DNA from: Aulostomus chinensis
Lineage: Eukaryota; Chordata; Actinopteri; Syngnathiformes; Aulostomidae
Assembly (NCBI GenBank): GCA_037954235.1
Contig: JBBMOA010000018.1
Span: forward strand, 3,600,001-3,664,000
Reading direction: 5' to 3'
DNA length: 64,000 nt
Shown in pieces: positions 49,391-63,214 of the stretch; positions within the stretch are counted from its first letter, which is position 1, and each line of letters starts with the position of its first letter. The notes beneath the pieces were generated by a model. The model searched no databases, was not told where the DNA came from, and was given only the letters and a program-made list of their open reading frames with translations. The position numbers were made by a program, and so were the translations under genes.

Positions 49391-49660
49391 AGCCCGGAGG
49401 TGTTGGATGGGTTTGAGGTCAGGACGCTGCAGGGCAGCCAAGTTCCTCACCAACATAATGGGAAAACCATTTCATTACGATCTTGGCTTTGTGCTGCAGG
49501 CCAGGGTCAAGTTGGAGAAGTGCAGCGCTTCCCCAAACCACTGGTGCAAAGACCGCAGCCAAACATCACGTTGTGCTGTTGCATTACAATTTACATTAAT
49601 ATTTCCTGAACACGCGGGATGTGACCACATCCGTGGAGGCGTCCCCCAACATAGGCCCTG
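49391..49660 (-). pseudogene. Tc1/mariner transposase relic
   Basis: On the minus strand the sequence at 49400-49423 encodes PDLKPIQH within RNLAALQRPDLKPIQHLRAEVEL. This is the 'SPDLNPIEHLWDELE' block that carries the third catalytic acidic residue of Tc1 transposases. Here that residue reads Q and the Asn reads K. Upstream of it in transposase order, the plus-strand complement keeps 'aaaccatttc.ttacgatcttggctttgtgc', 'cttccccaaacc' and 'gttgtgctgttgcattac'. These align in order with the common fish Tc1 family, whose transposase I know as '...KARSIKTW...' and '...LWQQFGEGPF...'. Frameshifts break the frame throughout and no terminal inverted repeats were found, so it is a dead fragment. Confidence 0.75.
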
Positions 49661-49810
49661 GAAGGCAGACGTGGAGATTTACACAGCGCTGTCTCCCTGG
49701 GTCGGGAGTTTATTTGTGATGGGCGTTGCAAGCTGAGGCTGCAGAATTACATCACTTGTCAAATACATTTTTTGAAAATATGGTGTAAAATATATGGAGG
49801 TGGATGCCCG

Positions 49811-49842
49811 CGCACACGCACACAGACACACACACACACACG
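49811..49842. repeat. imperfect (CA)n microsatellite
   Basis: CA array with CGCA and CAGA interruptions. Confidence 0.92.
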
Positions 49843-51237
49843 CCTGCATACAGCAATCGAGCAGCAGCCCCACCAGGGAGGCACAAGTTGAACGACGGCA
49901 TATTTCGAATGAAAAACAGGCCGGGAAACAGCATCATCTAAAACAAAATGATCTGTTACACATCTCTCAGCACCACATTCAAGTGAAGCCGTTAAAGCAG
50001 AAAAATAAAACGGTGGTTTTTGCAGCAGCCGAGAGTTAAGCAGGCCTGTTTGGTTTGGCTGCCATGTCCATGTTGGTTAAACCCACAAGTAAACACAATG
50101 TGACTTTGTTGTTTTGCTGACTCACATCTCTCAGAGCAGACGAGTGTGCCGATGACAGCCTGCAACAAATTCCTCCTCAGTTTGGAGCTCAGAGGAAAGG
50201 AGACGGTCAATTGGTGGTTTGGAAGCTCTTTGATCCCAGATCAAACCGTACTACCTCCCAGAAGGAGGGGCTACTTTCACCTGTGACCATTAGCAGGATT
50301 ATATTCCACAAGCATGCACCAACCAGAATGAAGCATGAACCAAACAAGACTCCAGAACAGCGGGGAGGAACTCTTTGACTCATCGGCCTGGACGGAGTTA
50401 CGTTAGCTCCCAACATTCATGAGGGTTTTTGTTCTCTTGCTGAAAAACTGCTCCTGACAGCTACTCTGAGAAGACCACGTGGTAACTTATCATCACTGAG
50501 AATGACACGTCAAGTCAATCCCATATTTCAATTTGCGTAAAAAGAATAGACTGTGCATGTAACATTTCAAAACAGAAACATTAATCTGATAAATGTGAGA
50601 GAACATCAGCGTAGCCTGGAGTCTGAGCTGTGGCGGAGAGCCAGTGTTGATATGCTGAGAACTATCCATGGGATGACGGGTACGCGTCACACCACCGCTG
50701 ATACAAGGTGATGCGTTTCCCCTCTTTCAGTCTACAGAGCAGCAGCCATCAGCCCTGTAAGACAATCGTGCTGTTGCGTTTGTTTTCTCCTCGGCAACAG
50801 GAAGTTAATTATCCAAAACGCGTGTACCGCTTCAGCGAGGCATCAGACTTTGATCATCGCTCATTTTGTCAGTGGCAGGAGTTTGTTTACAAGGATGGTC
50901 TCAATACAACTATTGACCTTGTTATGACTAAGACAATATTTCAATTAAAGTATTTACATGTGCTTCTAATAGAATACGCCGTTCATGTTCCTGTTTCAAT
51001 ACCACGGAGCAAAGTCTGACTAATGACTGCAGACACACTCAGTAGGTTTTACACCCTTTCAGGTTTGGACCCGGCAACATTCTTGTCATGTGACTGTGGT
51101 GTATGAAGTGTTTATGTAGCAAATTTGTATTAAAAAAAAAAAAAAATCAAAATGTTGAGGGTGAAATTCTGAGCGCTCGCTGGAAGCTGCAGCAGCATCA
51201 TAGAGCAGTTTAACTGCTGCAAACGTCCCAGGATACT

Positions 51238-51239
<2 letters not shown>

Positions 51240-51274
<35 letters not shown>
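51240..51274. repeat. (GT)n microsatellite
   Basis: About 17 uninterrupted GT units. Confidence 0.97.
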
Positions 51275-51276
<2 letters not shown>

Positions 51277-52074
51277 GTCTAAGACACGCTTCAGTTACGG
51301 GGGTAAGATCACAACGCGCCACATTTTAATTCAGGTATTGTAGCCATATTCAGGTAAAGGTCATTGCTGTTTCCATGGCAATGTCTTACTCGGGTTAATA
51401 TCAGACTACTGATGTGAGAACGGTTCTCGCTGACGAGCCGTGATCACACACGCGCAAGCTTTGGTGTGTTGGCTCACAACCTCATCACTCAGACCAAGTT
51501 AGAGGAACAACGAGGGGAATTTGGGCTAACAGAGACAATGTTGACCCTCGGAGCTAACAGTCGGGGCACCTGTGTGAACTGACAGTGATAACGTACGTTC
51601 AGCAGCCGTCAAACTGACATTGATCAGTCAAAGTAAAAGCATTTGTTGTTGTTGTTTTCCCCTTTTCATAATTAAAACTTGGACCAAATCAATCAAAAGC
51701 AATATGTATGTGTGTCTATGTTAGCAAACATGAATTCTAACACTGTGCAACATCTCAAATCAGAGGGGAATCAGGATGCATTTTGAGGTCAATCAGTGGA
51801 CACTAAGTCGGATCAGATGAGACATTAAAGGAGAAACCTGCAGTGAGTGTTAGCGAGTAAAACATGAACAAAAGCCACCCGGAGGAGAAAGAATCTGACG
51901 TTAATGTCACATAAACAAAGCCACTTCCTCCCTGCTGGTATAAAAGAGGCCAGTGCAGCTTTTCTGGGCCAGACATTGATAAATCACCAATACGTCAGCT
52001 TGAGTAATAAACTCATCAGCAACTGCTTCTTATTTACTGAGGGTCTTATTTCCATCCAATAATTAAATTTTATG

Positions 52075-52108
<34 letters not shown>
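52075..52108. repeat. (GT)n microsatellite
   Basis: About 16 GT units. Confidence 0.97.
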
Positions 52109-52109
<1 letters not shown>

Positions 52110-53426
52110 AGACAGTGTCTAAGAAAACATTTGCAGCCTTGATGAGTGCAAAAGTTCCCTGACGGCGACCAACATTGTTTTTCAATCAGCATATTAGCTG
52201 CTGATGTGGAGGAGCGGGACTCCACACGCATGAGCACTAGATCACGCGTGACGCCGGCGTGTCACTGCTCCACTTTTACTCTGGCCTTTTATCACTCCAA
52301 CATTTTCTCAGTGTTTTTACTGCCAGTGCCAGAAACAGCAGCGAGAGGTGGTTTTGTAGAGCAGTGGACATGCGGAGCGGAGTCACAGGGGTGCCAGCCA
52401 GCGCTGGCCTGTGGTCTGAGAAGCTGTCATTCTGGTCTGACGTCTCAGGAGACGAGGACGGTCTGTCCAGCCAGGCTGCCGCAGACACACTCTGCAGCCT
52501 GTTTGGCTGCTACACCGGAGAGAGAGCGGCCCCCTCAGTGGATGTTACTGACAGCTGAGGCTTATCTGTGACTGAAAACAACTGATTAGCTTTTTCATGA
52601 GCCAATTGGCTTCCGTGGTCGTTAGCGGAGCTCGAAATTCTGGAACATAATAGAATGGCAAGATAAATAGATATGTAAACCGACCGCAGAACAAGATGTA
52701 GTTAATTGTCAGCACGGTTTGACTGGAAGATGATTCAAGGGTGAGGGGGAGCCATCCAGCCACAGGGGTTTGCCTCGTGAGTGGACATTGCTTTGGGCGG
52801 CAGACTGAAACACACAAGCAAATTTAGTCTCAGCAGAAACCCAGCAGCCGTAGGCGCCAAAACTACACCAGCGTGGACTCGGACGACGGACCTGAGCTGC
52901 ATTCACTCTGTCTCTTGCACTCCATTCCTCCTGCTCTCTGATTCACTGTCAAACTTGTTTTTCTAGTTGATTTTACTTCATTCTGTCCTCATGTTTTTCT
53001 CACCTTTTTTTCTTTTTTAAGGAAAGGATATTACAATTCATTATTCACTGGGAAATGGAGCCTGATTGAGAATAAAACAGGTGATAAGAATACAGTTGGT
53101 GCTCGGACGCCATTTTGGGAATGACCTCTGTTTTATGACAATCGTCCTTTTTTTTGGCACTTTTGCAGAAACATCACTTGTCTCGTCATTTTTTGATCCA
53201 GGAAACCTATCAATTGTTAATCCGTGATGACAACCACATTGTACTTTTGAAAACATTCCAGATGTGAAAGGCATCTGGAATACTGCATGTTACAAAGACT
53301 AAAGTAGTTTGGATGTGTCTGTGCAGAATGCAGGAAGAGAGGGGAACTAAACTAGTCTGTTAAGAGTTTGGGGGGTGGGGGTGGGGGTGAGGGGTCAGGT
53401 CAGGGGAACGGTGCGGCTCAGTGGTT

Positions 53427-53458
53427 CCGTGTTCCCACTTGGCTGCAGAGGAACACGG
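53427..53458. repeat. short perfect hairpin
   Basis: CCGTGTTCC (53427-53435) and GGAACACGG (53450-53458) are perfect inverted 9-mers around a 14-base loop. No U-run follows and no gene is adjacent, so it is not a bacterial-type terminator. Confidence 0.75.
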
Positions 53459-53572
53459 CAAGGCTCACTGTGATTGAGACAAAGGTCAGTGCTAGCGGGT
53501 CTGGACCGGGTGGCTGGTCAGGACACACAGGGACTGAGAGAAAGTAATTTCACTGCTGCAACTTCATCACTC

Positions 53573-53605
<33 letters not shown>
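53573..53605. repeat. (AAT)n microsatellite
   Basis: About 11 AAT units. It gives the poly-Asn run in the plus-strand frame at 53474-53665, which is otherwise unremarkable. Confidence 0.97.
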
Positions 53606-53606
<1 letters not shown>

Positions 53607-54164
53607 GGGAAAAAATACTCCATAATGACAAAAATATTAGTTTTAAATGGGTTCATAATGCATGACTCAAATTTTCTGCTGTGTGAAGGTCTTGGGGGGT
53701 CCCCAGATAATCGTAAAAATGTCAAAAATACTAAACAAGACTGACAGAAAAATCATCCGAGTAAAAAAAAAAAAAACAGAAAAAAAACAGCAGCATAAAA
53801 GTAATAGAAATTCTCTGAAGTTTTCGAAATGTGCTTTAGATGTATGAGAAGACGTTTCTAGCTGCAGAGAAAAAAGTGAATAACTTCTAAAGCCACTTAA
53901 CTTCTCAGAGGCAGAGAAATAAATCTTACGTTGCACTTTGTCCCCGAGGATCTGAGCTAAAAGAAGAATAAGACACTTAGAGACACGTGATGTTTATTAG
54001 TCAATCTGCAATGAAGCCTGCACGATATGAAAGTAGGGAGTCGTCCCAGTGGCCGGCTTTGGTCCACTGGCTTCATATTGTTGTTTACCAGCCTTCAAAC
54101 CTGGCCGGCATGGAAATCACAGATGAGCCACTGATAGAGGAGACTACAGCCTGGATCACGCCAT

Positions 54165-54203
54165 GACACACACACGCACGCACACACACACACACACACA
54201 CAC
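54165..54203. repeat. (CA)n microsatellite
   Basis: CA array with two CG interruptions near its left end. Confidence 0.96.
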
Positions 54204-55435
54204 CACAACCTGTTGCTTTCAAGGTGCCTTCTATTTACTTGAGTATCTCGTCTGTTTACTGCAAGAAAGAATCAGAGCTTGTGGCGGTGTTGTTGTGAGC
54301 GTGTCCTCCTGAATGGCCCAGCAAATTTGGTCTCTATGCAAGCCACCGGCTGGAGTTCTTTATTTCTGTTCCTCAGTGAATATGCAGTTATGATAAGCAG
54401 CGCATGATATTAAACTGCCACAAATAGACAATGATTATAAAAGCCAGCAAGAATCACGAGTCAACAAATGCGCTGCGCGGTTGAGAATATATTTGATCTC
54501 TGGTGAGATTTGAGCATTTATTTATACGGTTTTATTCAAGATTTATGGTCCCTGCTGCATTCAAACCTCGGTAATTCCGGGCTAATTAGGAGCATGTCTG
54601 GGAAAGGCAAGTGAAGATGGATAGAATGTCAAATGCTGATTGAAAATTCCTGAATTCTTAAAAAGTGACAGCTCTTGTTCCTCTACGGTGCCGCTGGTAC
54701 CGCCGGTGCCGGGACCCGGGACGTTAACGACACACAGAATAACAACAGAAGGCGTATTATGGATTTGGAGACTCGGTGCTGCCAACTCCTCTGTAAGGAA
54801 AGCAGTTATTGGCTGTGATAAAAGTCACTAGATGACATCATAAACTAGTTTGCATAAAAGTAATTTGCACGTAATGGACGTTATATGGCAGAGAAAGAAT
54901 CGCTGCCTTTAGAGAGACAATGAGCGTGAAAAACACCCTGAACATGTTCAGACCAACAAAAGAGCCTTTTTTCCTCTCCGTCCTTGTTTTATTTTATATC
55001 ACAATTTGATTAAAACAGTTTGCAATGAAAAAATAATAACTGGAAACTAAAGGCAGAACTAAATAAACAGAAACAGCTCAGAATTTGACAGCTGGTGTGT
55101 CTCACTTCAAAAGCAAAGGAAAAAACAACCTGCAGCAGGTATCGGGAATCATATGAATTCAGAGTAAATTCACTATAAATTCCGTGGTGTTGTTATCAAC
55201 CACCACACTTCCGCAAAAAAAATCCCCACATGCACAAGTCCAAACCATCTCCTCCTCTGATCCCAGCTGTTCTGGCTTGACTCAGTCAATAAAACTGTCC
55301 AGAGCTGAAGCACACGGAGAAATGCAACCCTGCTGCACACCAGCATTTCGGTGGCGTCATTTCAATGCTCACAGCGGCGTGTAGGTCTACGGTCCATGTC
55401 CAACTCAACATAGGCAGTATTTCTTAATATGAGTG

Positions 55436-55453
55436 AGTGTGTGTGTGTGTGTG
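55436..55453. repeat. short (GT)n microsatellite
   Basis: About nine GT units. Confidence 0.9.
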
Positions 55454-57211
55454 AATGATCACAACTGGAACCTTCAACAAGCCTGCGATGCTTTTGTGAA
55501 TGTGTTGTAAAGTGTTTCGAGCCGTCGGTCAACTAGAGAGCCGTACTGTTCTTCCCCTCCCTTTATTAGGGTTCAGGTTGTTAGAACATCTGTCATGATG
55601 GGCGATTTCATCCACACAAAGACTGAGATCCCCGGCCACCCGGTGGCCCCCGCGGTAAACTCTCCTGAGAGGTTCTGGACTGACGAGCATCATCAAAACA
55701 ACAAATTAGGTAACAACTTCAAGAAGAAGAATCCTCCAAAACCTTGAAGGATCAACTGAAAGACGCGCTGAAGACACTATGTTGTTTTCTTCCTCTCATT
55801 TCCTCACCCATCATATCATGTTAGAATCATTTGTTCACTATTTAAAGCTCGTTTGAAAAATAAACACCGGTGATTGACGCTCATTTCCATTTGAACAGCA
55901 CGCGGATTAAATCACGCTGCCGCTTACTTGCTGCGACTCCACGCCACGTAGATGCAAACACAAGCCAGAGCACACAGCCAAGAAGCACATCGGACAGCAG
56001 TTGTGACGGAGCCTGAAGGCAGCACGGGAGCAAACATTAGATTTATGTTGGAGGATGAAAAATAGATGAATCAAAACTGCAATCGGGTCGGAGCAAAACA
56101 AGGCAGCGCGAACGCTGGCGGTCAAGGTCACAGGGCGGTGTTCTGCTTTGCTTTGGTGGCGGAAGCAGAGAGCAACGGCTTGATGAGCAGCGATGCCACC
56201 AGGAAACGCAGGAAGGCCACAGCAGCAAACGCTACTGAGGCTGATTTAAGAGGCTTTGCTTTAATCCCTCTGTAAGGTTGGAGCTAATCAAGCCCACAAC
56301 ATGCTTACTACTCACTGGAGTACTTTGTTTAGTTGCCATGTTTCAGAAAGCTGTACAGTAGAGCACTATGTTACTGCTGCTGCTGTGCCTGTGTTGTCAT
56401 GGTGCTCGGTGGGCCGCGTCGACCCTCGTATGGTCTCACTTTGTGCCCCGGTAACGCCCTGTCTGCTCTTCCTGCATCATTTTGATGATTTATTATGATT
56501 TAAGTCATGCTCTCTGAGCTCGAGTCCACCTTTCGGATGGCCAGTGACAGACATAATCATCAAGTCACTGACTGGACTGGATTTTACCCTGATCCTGAAT
56601 CAGTAAAATTCTGATCCAGCCGAATCACGGGACGCTGCAGCTGCAGCGAGCCCCACTGAGACCAACACCACCACCTTGTATCAGCTTCAGCTCACGCTGA
56701 AAAATTCTTGCCGAAGTTGTGGCGATTTCATCCCCTCAGCAACGACTTCATCCATTTTGTTTTAAATTTCTTTTCCCTGAGCAAAACATTGCCCTTCATT
56801 TCTTCAGGATCCCTCGACACCTCGGACGCTCCTTTAGGATGAAGCGTGGTCACACTCGCTTGGCTGGATCACCTGGAGTTTGTTTCAAAATCGGTCCTGT
56901 GAATCCGTTTCTCAGTCTGTGGTTAAACGCTTCCTGTGTGGGAAGGAAGCAGGCAGAAGTGGCACTTAGAGTTTTTAAACTGAGAATATTTCCAAAGAAA
57001 TGCTGGCGCTGCGAGGCCAGGCACACGGCCTCTGGCCCACCACTTTGATACGTCCGTGTTCGGTCTCTCTTCACAAAAAAAACCCCCAATGACTTGAGTT
57101 TTTATATCCGGGATAAAAAAAAGGACTTTAAGTTTTACATTTCTCAACAGATTTCAGTTAGTCCTTTTTTTTAATATTTCAAAGCTTAAACTCCACAAAG
57201 ATTATATACTG

Positions 57212-57230
57212 TATATATATATATATATAA
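57212..57230. repeat. (TA)n microsatellite
   Basis: About nine TA units next to an A-rich run. Confidence 0.93.
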
Positions 57231-58958
57231 AAAACAACAACAACCTTTCGTGGTATTTTGACCGGCCCATGACAGACACGTCATCGGGACCCAATGGAAC
57301 TGTGTTACCTTCAGGGGTAAAATATACCACTTTTAATAAAAAAAAAAAAAAAAATCAATATCAACGCTGTCCATTTATTCCAAAAATCAGTTATTTAAAT
57401 GTTTTTAAATACATGCATTGTTTGGGTGTAAAAGGGAAGTCATGACAGAATGACACGGCTCCCAGCCGTCCACTTGATCCATCCCAGGGTTTTGATCAGG
57501 AGATTTTCATTTATCGGGTGTGTCGACTTGTCGTTAATGAGCTGGCATCTCTCCTCCTTCTTTTTTTTTTTTTTTTTTTTGCCACCTTCACTTGTCAAAC
57601 AGAACTCAAATTATGTGGGAAAAGGCCGTTGCAAACTCAGCTCCGACAAACAACAATGCTGAAATCCGGTTTTCTTTTTCCATGCGCGTCATTTTCAAAA
57701 CAGGATTTAAATTAGGGAAGGGACCGAGAGCGCGCTGAAAACAGGGGCTGCGATCATTACCTGGAACGGAGGGTGAAAATGAGGCACTTAGGTGACCCAT
57801 ACAAGATTAAAAATGACTGACGAGCACATGTATTAAAATCACCCCGCGTCTTCTGTTTAAACGATTCCAACTGAAAAAAATAATGAGAACTGCACCACTT
57901 TAATTACCTGACACGTCTATGCGGCTTGCTTTAGGATTTCACATATTTTTCCTCTAACTGTAGTGTTTCTTTTCCATTTCTCATCCTGTTTGATTGAGCC
58001 CTAGGAGAATTATTTACCACTGCGCTCTTTGAGTCACTTGACAAAGCATACCTAATAAATGGGCTACGTCCTGAGGCATTACATGCACTGCTGAGCCAGT
58101 GTCACTATCACAATCTTGTCAGCTTCTGACATCCGTCATATTTATGAACCATGACTAAATGAACAAGGAACAGAAATGTTGAACCATTCAGTTCATGCTC
58201 TTTGACTAAAGACGTATAAAAGACTGGAATATGTGGGGACACAGTCTCTGAGTTTAAAGGGCTATTGTGGCACTTGTGACTCCATCTTTTTTGTGGCGGT
58301 GAATTATTACTGCTGCGCATGCTTACTGCTGTAAAATGGTCGATTAACTGTTTTGAGAGCCACATAACACCCTGCAAAATGCCCCATTTCACTATCAGAA
58401 TCTGATAACCGTTGGAAAGCCTACAAGAGCTGCACAATTAAATTATTAAACCGTATTCACAGTCACAGAAAGCTGAAAATCCTGTTCCTCCGACATGAAT
58501 CTGTGGTGGGGAACCGTGGACACAAACTCCGTGGACTGTGAAACACGAGCATCATCTCAGCTCATTTGACGAGGAATGTAAGCGACGTTCTTCAACCGTT
58601 CAGGTTCTGAAACACAGATGTAGACGGCCACCTTTAAAACAAACTTTTATTTTGAAATTCCCACAACACACCTCTCTTTCAGCATGTCCGCCCGAGCGCG
58701 CCTCATTTGGAAAACACATTTTCATGTTGTATTTTAGTTTTTGGGTTTTTTTTGAGTTGACGGATTGTGTAGAACGGTGATGTTTTCCCGTTTTGATCTC
58801 AGGCAACAGAGTTGGACTGAAGCAGCTTCTCCACAGAATCAGTGAGAACTCGTACTGTGATGAAACTGCCGCTTCCTGCCCAGCAGACACCCTCCTTGAC
58901 GATGGTGCTGGTAGCCCAGTTAATTAAAGGTTAGTCACAGTTCCTCTGACAGCCAATG

Positions 58959-58962
<4 letters not shown>

Positions 58963-58993
<31 letters not shown>
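58963..58993. repeat. (TA)n microsatellite
   Basis: About 15 TA units followed by TCTATCTC. Confidence 0.96.
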
Positions 58994-58995
<2 letters not shown>

Positions 58996-59479
58996 ATCTC
59001 AGCAGTGGTGGAGGAAGTCGGGGAGAGTAAAACTACTGAACTGGTGAATTCTAAAGCAGGCTACTTATTTTCAAGATGAATTTAAGTTAAAGAGGCCTAG
59101 TTTTTTTGTTTTTTTTTAACCCACACGGTTATGATTTCTTTTTGAACGTTAGGAAGAATTCAATCTTTGAGTCCTTGATCTGTGAGTGGTAGCGGATGAA
59201 TGCATCCTCTTGGAAGAGCATCTCAATCAATACCACATTACGTTTTGGATTTTATCTAACTGTAGTCCGATTAACTCACAGGCAGAATGAGAAGCAACCG
59301 TTAATATAGACTTCTCTTTTGCTGTCGGCTGAGCTGAAAGCACCTGAGCTGAAGTTTGGCTACGTCATGTGAGGATGAGCGTCTCTTTAAATGGACGTGC
59401 GCGTTGGTGGTTACGGGGTTGTAAAATGCTACACGGACTCAATTTATATCTATGGCAACCACGGCCTTTTACAATATCA

Positions 59480-59522
<43 letters not shown>
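59480..59522. repeat. (CT)n(CA)n compound microsatellite
   Basis: About six CT units change into about 15 CA units. Frames reading 'SLSHTHTHTH' here are artefacts. Confidence 0.96.
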
Positions 59523-59524
<2 letters not shown>

Positions 59525-62500
59525 GATGGTGGAGGCTGCCACGCAAGACACAGGAAATCATCCCAGTGTATAAAACTGCACAAGTTGGAAAGTGGATGCT
59601 ACTGTAATGTTAGCATGCCAACTGTTGCCATAGCAATACTCATCTTTGGTGATTTTTTTTTTTTTTTAAACACCACTAGTATATCAATCGCAGAATTTTC
59701 TTGCTCCCAAATACTGGTATCTGAATCTGCTTCTACCAGTCAGGCCCGAGATGCAGAGGCTGAGGAGAAAGGAGCCTAAATTCGCGACACCTTCCTGCCT
59801 CGCTATCGGAAACTCAAGAGATTTTGTTGAAGAAAGCAGTGACGTCCAGACAAATGACCAAGCTCACCTCCAGCAGAGCTCTGCCATCACGCCACACAGG
59901 ACGTGAGCGGAGGCAACTAACGGTTGGCACAGGTTTCCGACAACCACTTTAAATGTAGGCTCATTTATAGCAATTTTTCACCGGCTTCATTATCAAGTGG
60001 AAGTAAGTGCCATTTATTTTCCACTAATTACCGAGCAGAGAATAACTTTTCATAAAGACCGTGTCACCTGGGCTACATAAAAGCACAAATTGAATCAAAA
60101 TTCAATTTCTCAGCAGCTGATAATGACGACGCCACATAGGAGGCTGCTTCTATTATTGACAGGCACCAACACCAGGGTGTTTATATGTATTTTCCCCACA
60201 TTTAACCCTCTTAGATTCCAAGCATGGAAAATATTAACGTCACAAATCACGCACATAAAACGGCAAAACCTTTTAGTTTTGTCTGAGATTTGTGAGTCTT
60301 AAGACGGGGTTTTAACTCCATCATTATCAACCCTATGCACACTCTTATTGAATTATCTTTTGTTATGTGGTCCGTCAGGCTCACTTCTCTCTGCTCAGGT
60401 GTAACCGGCGCCAAATGCAATTGTGACTGAAGCAAATGATGGAATGTCAAAGCTGCTTTCAGCTGTCATCTGCTAAAGAAACTGTGAAATTATGCCAATG
60501 TGTAATCATTCTGTGATTATAAGCTTGGGTTTAGAATTTATTCAGGGGAACCTTTCACTCCGTCAATTGGGGAAATCTTTTTCAAAGATGGCACTGAGGA
60601 GAAGGAGCGATCTAGAATGCACAACACCTCCCGCTCCTTATTGCATTCATCTAACGGCACGTCTTACGGTTTAATATTCCACTCGTTATGTGCACCCACA
60701 AGGATACAAGAGCAACCCGGAGCCATCTAAAGGGGAAGCAAGAGCAGGGGAGAACCCATCATTACTGACTGAAGGGTGACGTGCAGCAGAATATTTTGAC
60801 AGAAGGAGAAAATGTCCGTTGTCAAGAGGCGAGCATGAAAATGCAAAAACAACCTGAAGCATTGCGGGCAGGTGGCATCACCCACCGTGACACGGTGAGC
60901 TTCCACTGGCTGCATTGCATCAGTGTCCCACGTGCTTTTGGCACCATCTCCTCATTGAAAGTTCTTGGAGCAAATGTGTTCAAATTGATCAGGGAAAGTG
61001 TTCATATTTATATTTATATTTGCTGTATTTTACCATTCAAATGTTGGGTGTAGTTGCCAGCTCAGAGATCAACATTTCATGCGGAAAGAGGGGCAGTAAA
61101 GACAACAACGTGTAGAAAGAGGAAAGGCGAAGCAAGCTGACTGAAAAAGGCGTACAGGAGTAAGCTCACACCCTCAGCGTTCCACCAGTAAACCAGACTG
61201 TGATTGTTACCACGGTTTGGTTGCTTTTTCAAAGAAAATTCAGACCACAATCAATTCTGCTGCTCTCTTGCTTGTTTAGCTAAGCAATATTGACCTGGGC
61301 CTTTGTTTAAGCCAAACATCAGTAAATGCCCGGGTCATGCCGACCAGCACAAACCTGTCGTTCGCATTCCTCGCAAAAACAGCAACAGCAAAAATTATAG
61401 CTTAAAAAAAAACAAAACACACAGCTGAACCTAACTGTGCTGCGTCATATGTGACTTGTTTCGGTTGTCTTGATGATATTTCACCTCCAGGTTAATTAAA
61501 ACTGTTACCAAAGCGAGTAAAGTCTCCCCGCCTCATCTTTGTACGTTCAAGAAACTCATCTTACCACTGTGGCAGGGAGGAAGGGCAGAGAGGGAGGGTT
61601 GCCTTCTGTTGCTTCAGCAGCTGAGGTTTTCTCGAAAGCCCCAAGTCTCATGCGTTTTAAAATGAACGATGTCGTTCCTCCTCTGTCTTACCGACGAGAA
61701 CCGCAAGTCAAAGGATGCACGCAAAGCACAGCCCAACCCTGGGTTCAGCTTGGATGAACTCTGCACACAGTGACTCCTTCAAACGTTGCGCCGAACCAAG
61801 CAGCGGAGATCTGTACAGACTCAGCGGGTCCAACAGTGAAAGAAGAGGGCAGGTACAGAGGGAGAGAGGACCAGCATGTGTGATGAAGAGCCAGGAGAGG
61901 AGGAGAGGCGATGAAATGAGAAGGGAGGAAATTCCACGTAAAGAATTTATTTCTCCACTGAAAATGTGTTGTGAAGAGGAAAGGAGAGCAGAGGTGCTGG
62001 CAGCAGATGTAAGAGAATATGATATTATGCATTTAGTCATTTTTGCCTCTTAACTTTATGTTCAGTAACATAATTTTCGTTTCTTTTTTTTTTTCTTCTT
62101 TAGTCAAAATCATTTCCAGGGATAATGAGAGATAAATGACCAGAAGGAGAAGTTACCCTTCTGAATGTAAAATAATCCTTCCAGCAAATCTATATGTTGT
62201 CACAGCGTCCTGCCCTCCAAATCATCTGTCTGGAGTAAAAGCACTTCCGTTGTTCAAGCATTCAATCCAGACGACTGAGGAATCTCCATCATTTACTTGG
62301 CATCGTTGACTGGCAAATATACCATCCCAGATTATTATGAGACGGATTCAAACTCCAGCCTTGTGTAACAAAGAAAGGTTTAAAGACAAGTAATGTTGCT
62401 GACGCCGATTTCATGGACTAAAACAGTAACACGAGACAATTATTTTTGGATGGCAGGAATAAAAATGTGTCATGCAGAAGGATGACAACGAGGAGAGTTT

Positions 62501-63214
62501 CCTGTCTGGCTTTCATGGCTCTCCCCAAACGTTGGGCGCGTAATCAGACGTTCTACTTTGTGTGGTGAAGTTTAAAAAAAGAGAACTTCCATAGGTCTGG
62601 ACTGAGCCCTGGATGTTTCCATCAACTGGCTCCGCCTATGTCAGCGAGTTCCTTCCGTTCTTTCTGCTTTAAACTGACATCATCAACAACGGGGGCAAAT
62701 CGCTCCATCCTGTCCTCGCTGTCCTCGGAGTCCCCCCGGGACGAGAGGCGTCTGTCCTTCAGGAGGGCACCTCGGCCTCTATTACCACTACTGTCAGGGC
62801 CGCCACTCTATCTGCAAATCACAGCACCGGAGGTGGATGCCAAGAGGTGAGCCAGAAAGGCCAAGGCTTGAAATACTCACAGTGATACACAAACACACCC
62901 TTCTGACGCCAGAGGAGTAGTTTTGAACATATTAATGCTTGCATAGTTTTCAGAAGTTCTGCGATGTATGACAGCAACTAGATCTGCCCCTCTGGATCTC
63001 CGGGGATCGATTCTTCAGTCCCGAAACTGGCGAGTCGCCCAAGATCCTTCAAGTCGAGCTCAGACTAGCCAGCATTTCCATGCTTGAGCTTGACCACGGA
63101 TTTTGTTTTCCCATCACAAAAGAGAAGAAGTATTGTCTTCCAGTAAAGAGGTGTAGTGCTATTAGTTCTCATGCATTTCTTTTAACTAAGAACGCGAGTG
63201 TTTAACCCTTTCCT

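Larger units (their letters stand above)
49661..63214. other. non-coding stretch with simple repeats, possibly including conserved elements
   Basis: No recognisable gene. Contents are CA/GT arrays (49811-49842, 51240-51274, 52075-52108, 54165-54203, 55436-55453, 59480-59522), TA arrays (57212-57230, 58963-58993), an AAT array (53573-53605), A/T homopolymers (51131-51146, 53765-53777, 57339-57354, 57561-57580, 59650-59667), a small hairpin (53427-53458) and a GC-rich patch (54684-54725). The stretches 54230-54610 and 57880-58130 are AT-rich and repeat-poor. Confidence 0.6.

Noticed and set aside
53427..53458. Rho-independent terminator
   Set aside because: The hairpin lacks a U-run and the genome is evidently eukaryotic.
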